Positions 4,277-6,028 of a stretch of 6,028 nt of DNA are shown piece after piece (the stretch's first letter is position 1; each line of letters starts with the position of its first letter). The stretch lies in NCBI GenBank assembly GCA_030432175.1, contig JAUIHU010000298.1:1-6028 (forward strand), read 5' to 3'. This stretch comes from Verrucomicrobiia bacterium (GTDB taxonomy: Bacteria; Verrucomicrobiota; Verrucomicrobiia; Limisphaerales; JAUIHU01). Position numbers and translations under genes: made by a program. Below the pieces are notes generated by a model. That model was not told the origin of the DNA. It ran no database searches and saw only the letters and a program-made list of their open reading frames with translations.

Positions 4277-6028
4277 TTAATTTAATAAGTGGTCTAAAAA
4301 AGAGTTGCAACTCAGGGACAGACGAAGACCAATGAGGTTGAACCGGTACGACGGCCTGCAGCTGCCGCGATTGGCCGAACGGCAGTCCTTTGCGCCGTAG
4401 CCCCAGGAACCGCCGCGTTCGACGCGGTGTGAGCCGGAGGCGGGACCGACAGGGTTCGAGACCGATCCGGGATGGTCTAAATCATACCAGTCTTCGCACC
4501 ATTCCCAGACGTTGCCGATCATGTCATATAGCCCCCAGGCATTGGGGAGTTTACTTCCTACTGGTTGCGTCCCTTCCTGATCTGCATGTGGTGCTGACCA
4601 GTATCCATCATCAGCATTTTTTTGATACCAACAGTATTTCTTCATCACACTGTCCTCCGAACTGTCTCCCCAATAATATCTCGTCTGGGTCCCAGCTCGA
4701 CACGAATATTCCCATTGCGCTTCGGTCGGCAGCGCGTAATCATACCCTTCCGGCAATCGACCTGCAGCCCTTTCTCTCTCATTCAACTTCTTGATGAATT
4801 CCTTTGCGTCTTTCCACGACACACTCTCTACAGGAGCATTCTTTCCTGCATTCTGAAAATGACTTGGATTGTTGCCCATCAAACTCTCCCACTGCCCCTG
4901 CGTTACCTCATATTTCCCGATCCAGAAACCTTGCGTTAGAGTGACCTGATGCTGTTTCTCATCGCCATCCCTATATTCCTCATCTGCCGGACTTCCCATC
5001 ATAAACGTCCCCGGCTCAATCCAGACCATTTCTAATCCAAGTCCTTCGATCGAGAAATCTGATCCCATCTGGGGAGCTGCCATCTGGGGAGCTGGATTGC
5101 TCACTGCAATCGCCAAGATAAACGCCGCAATTAATACAACAACCACCCCTATCCCTTTTGAAGATCGAGCCTTGGAATCCCCTGGCTCTGGCTCCCCAAC
5201 CTTGGCTTTCCTCGCAGCTTCCTCCAGCCTTTTTTTCTCCTCTTCTTTCCTGGCTCGAGCTCTTCTGTAAACTTTGGACAAATCTTTAACTTCCCAAATA
5301 ATCGTCTGAATTTCTGTCCCCCGTTCAAGCTTATTTTGAGCTAGTCTATTAGCCTCCTCTCGAGCATTTGCCTCAGCTTCGATCTGCACATTTTCTTTTT
5401 CTTCGTCCTCTTTCTTCCTTTTTTTCTCAGCCAAAAAATTTTCTTCCTTCCCCGCCAGCAACTCAATCACTCCCCCTTCCACTTTACAAAACGGCTGCTG
5501 CTTCCATGATCGATTCTCCCCTGCCATCAACTGATTCATCTGCTCTTGAATCGATTCAAATCGTGTTGGAAATCGATACGACTCTCCGGCTTCCCGAGTC
5601 GCTTTCAGGTCAGCGATCAATCCGTGAGTAAAAACACCTCCCTTATCCTTTAACTCATACGACTTTTGGTTTTCACTGCAGCCACAGATGATCCCGACCG
5701 GACCTCTCTCCTGGCTGGCGCTGTAACCATCCGCTGCTTTCTTAACCACCAACTCCAAATCCCGCGCTGTCACCTCACTCATCCCGGAATCCAAATCCCG
5801 ATTTGCTGACTCCACTGAAGTGCGGCAAGCATCCAGCAGGATCAATCTCCCGGCTCCCTGATCGCCCATCAATTCCTCCAGATCACTTACCCTCAACGCC
5901 GCCTTCACCCGACGGTACGATTTGTCGCTCTTGAGATCCTCATACACCACATTGGCCGGCAGCAATAAATGCCCCCACTCCGCATCCTGATATCCATGCC
6001 CCGCAAAGTAGAACACCAGTAAATCCTC
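4277..6028 (-). CDS. Membrane-anchored caspase / coiled-coil / FGE-domain protein, 5' end at window edge
   Basis: Open to the right edge (584 codons including the stop TAA). Joined in frame to the start at 346 it gives 656 residues, the numbering used here. The caspase domain spans 1-262 with His84 and Cys141 (LDACRTS). A K/E-rich coiled coil spans ~267-352. A helix at ~366-382 (VVVVLIAAFILAIAV) follows basic residues SKARSSK, so the N-terminus is probably cytoplasmic. A short Pro/Met-rich linker leads to the FGE domain at ~400-645 (MVWIEPGTF, GKYEVTQ, PTEAQWEY, GNVWEWCEDW, RGGSW). Unlike its paralog it has no fibronectin-like repeats. The first FGE catalytic Cys is Tyr617 and only Cys622 remains. 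The usual Ser in YDMSGNVWEW is Ile577. The final loops (GYG, D, GSC, Y, FNL) show a codon pattern like a DGR variable region. The last residues, after LSLS, are a short tail that looks unstructured. The caspase half is nearly identical at DNA level to the paralog; the rest is much less so. A GTG at 6016 is an internal Val codon, not a start. Confidence 0.92.
   Translation of the reverse strand, partial: EDLLVFYFAGHGYQDAEWGHLLLPANVVYEDLKSDKSYRRVKAALRVSDLEELMGDQGAGRLILLDACRTSVESANRDLDSGMSEVTARDLELVVKKAADGYSASQERGPVGIICGCSENQKSYELKDKGGVFTHGLIADLKATREAGESYRFPTRFESIQEQMNQLMAGENRSWKQQPFCKVEGGVIELLAGKEENFLAEKKRKKEDEEKENVQIEAEANAREEANRLAQNKLERGTEIQTIIWEVKDLSKVYRRARARKEEEKKRLEEAARKAKVGEPEPGDSKARSSKGIGVVVVLIAAFILAIAVSNPAPQMAAPQMGSDFSIEGLGLEMVWIEPGTFMMGSPADEEYRDGDEKQHQVTLTQGFWIGKYEVTQGQWESLMGNNPSHFQNAGKNAPVESVSWKDAKEFIKKLNERERAAGRLPEGYDYALPTEAQWEYSCRAGTQTRYYWGDSSEDSVMKKYCWYQKNADDGYWSAPHADQEGTQPVGSKLPNAWGLYDMIGNVWEWCEDWYDLDHPGSVSNPVGPASGSHRVERGGSWGYGAKDCRSANRGSCRPSYRFNLIGLRLSLSCNSFLDHLLN
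4296..4313 (-). terminator. Palindrome plus T-run near the stop; weak terminator or DGR-type hairpin
   Basis: On the minus strand, the perfect 12-base palindrome GAGTTGCAACTC (4302-4313) is followed directly by six T residues (4296-4301), just inside the last codons of the FGE gene. As an RNA hairpin only four pairs with a TGCA loop can form, which is weak for an intrinsic terminator. Its place a few bases after the candidate variable region also recalls the hairpin that follows variable regions in some DGRs. Confidence 0.2.
4318..4417 (-). other. Candidate DGR-type variable region at the end of the FGE domain
   Basis: Covers RGGSW and the following loops of the 656-residue protein. Of the 29 codons after TGG (4402 downwards), the eleven at the loop positions G-Y-G, D, G-S-C, Y and F-N-L all end in C and differ from AAC only at the first two bases. 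Only four of the 18 interleaved scaffold codons end in C. That is what adenine-specific mutagenesis of AAC codons would leave. FGE-type C-type-lectin folds are known DGR targets (for example TaqVP of Thermus aquaticus). No template repeat or reverse transcriptase is in the window, so activity is unproven. Ordinary codon bias or relaxed selection on loops is the alternative. Confidence 0.4.
5902..6028. repeat. Right copy of 127-bp direct terminal repeat
   Basis: Second copy of the terminal repeat at 1-127. Merging the copies gives a 5901-bp circle in which the caspase reading frame runs uninterrupted across the junction. Confidence 0.95.

Noticed and set aside
4390..4939. Overlapping plus-strand frames of 134 and 105 codons opposite the FGE domain
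   Set aside because: Shadows of a clearly coding minus-strand gene, Arg/Ser/Pro-rich translations without domain features.
1..6028. Autonomous plasmid or phage genome
   Set aside because: Although the ends overlap, there is no replication, mobilisation, capsid or recombinase gene and no iteron-like origin.

Overview
The window holds two large paralogous genes, both on the minus strand. Each encodes an N-terminal caspase-like protease domain (His/Cys dyad intact), a charged coiled coil, one membrane-spanning helix and a C-terminal FGE-sulfatase/SUMF1-type domain, a C-type-lectin-like fold. The wording of the FGE domain, a multi-hairpin repeat between the genes and starts without a Shine-Dalgarno sequence suggest an uncultured bacterium of the PVC group (Verrucomicrobiota, Lentisphaerota or Planctomycetota). 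That placement is inferred from style, not from a marker gene. No rRNA, tRNA, replication, transposase or reverse-transcriptase gene is visible.

Layout in plus coordinates; transcription runs right to left. 1-346 is the N-terminal part of a caspase-FGE gene. 347-670 is a spacer. 671-3688 is a complete 1005-residue caspase/coiled-coil/TM/2x fibronectin-III-like/FGE protein. 3689-4276 is a spacer with two and a bit copies of a ~180-bp multi-hairpin repeat. 4277-6028 is the rest of a second caspase-FGE gene, without the fibronectin-like part.

The first and last 127 bases are identical and reach both ends. Joining the ends gives a 5901-bp circle, and the partial gene at the right edge then continues in frame into the start codon at 346, giving one intact 656-residue protein. 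So the window is either a closed circle, or an assembly-graph loop produced by a tandem array of these genes. With no replication gene, the array or graph loop is the likelier reading.

The two paralogs are nearly identical in the caspase half, including one exact 140-bp stretch, and differ clearly in the sensor half. This pattern suggests a constant effector joined to variable recognition modules. In the shorter gene the last part of the FGE domain has codon use that resembles the variable region of a diversity-generating retroelement (DGR) target: every codon at the surface-loop positions ends in C and could derive from AAC by adenine-only change, while the interleaved scaffold codons are mostly not C-ending. 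The proposed reading is a pair of membrane-anchored receptor-proteases with a cytoplasmic caspase and an external binding domain, at least one of which may be or have been diversified. The DGR part is a hypothesis, because no template repeat or reverse transcriptase lies in the window.
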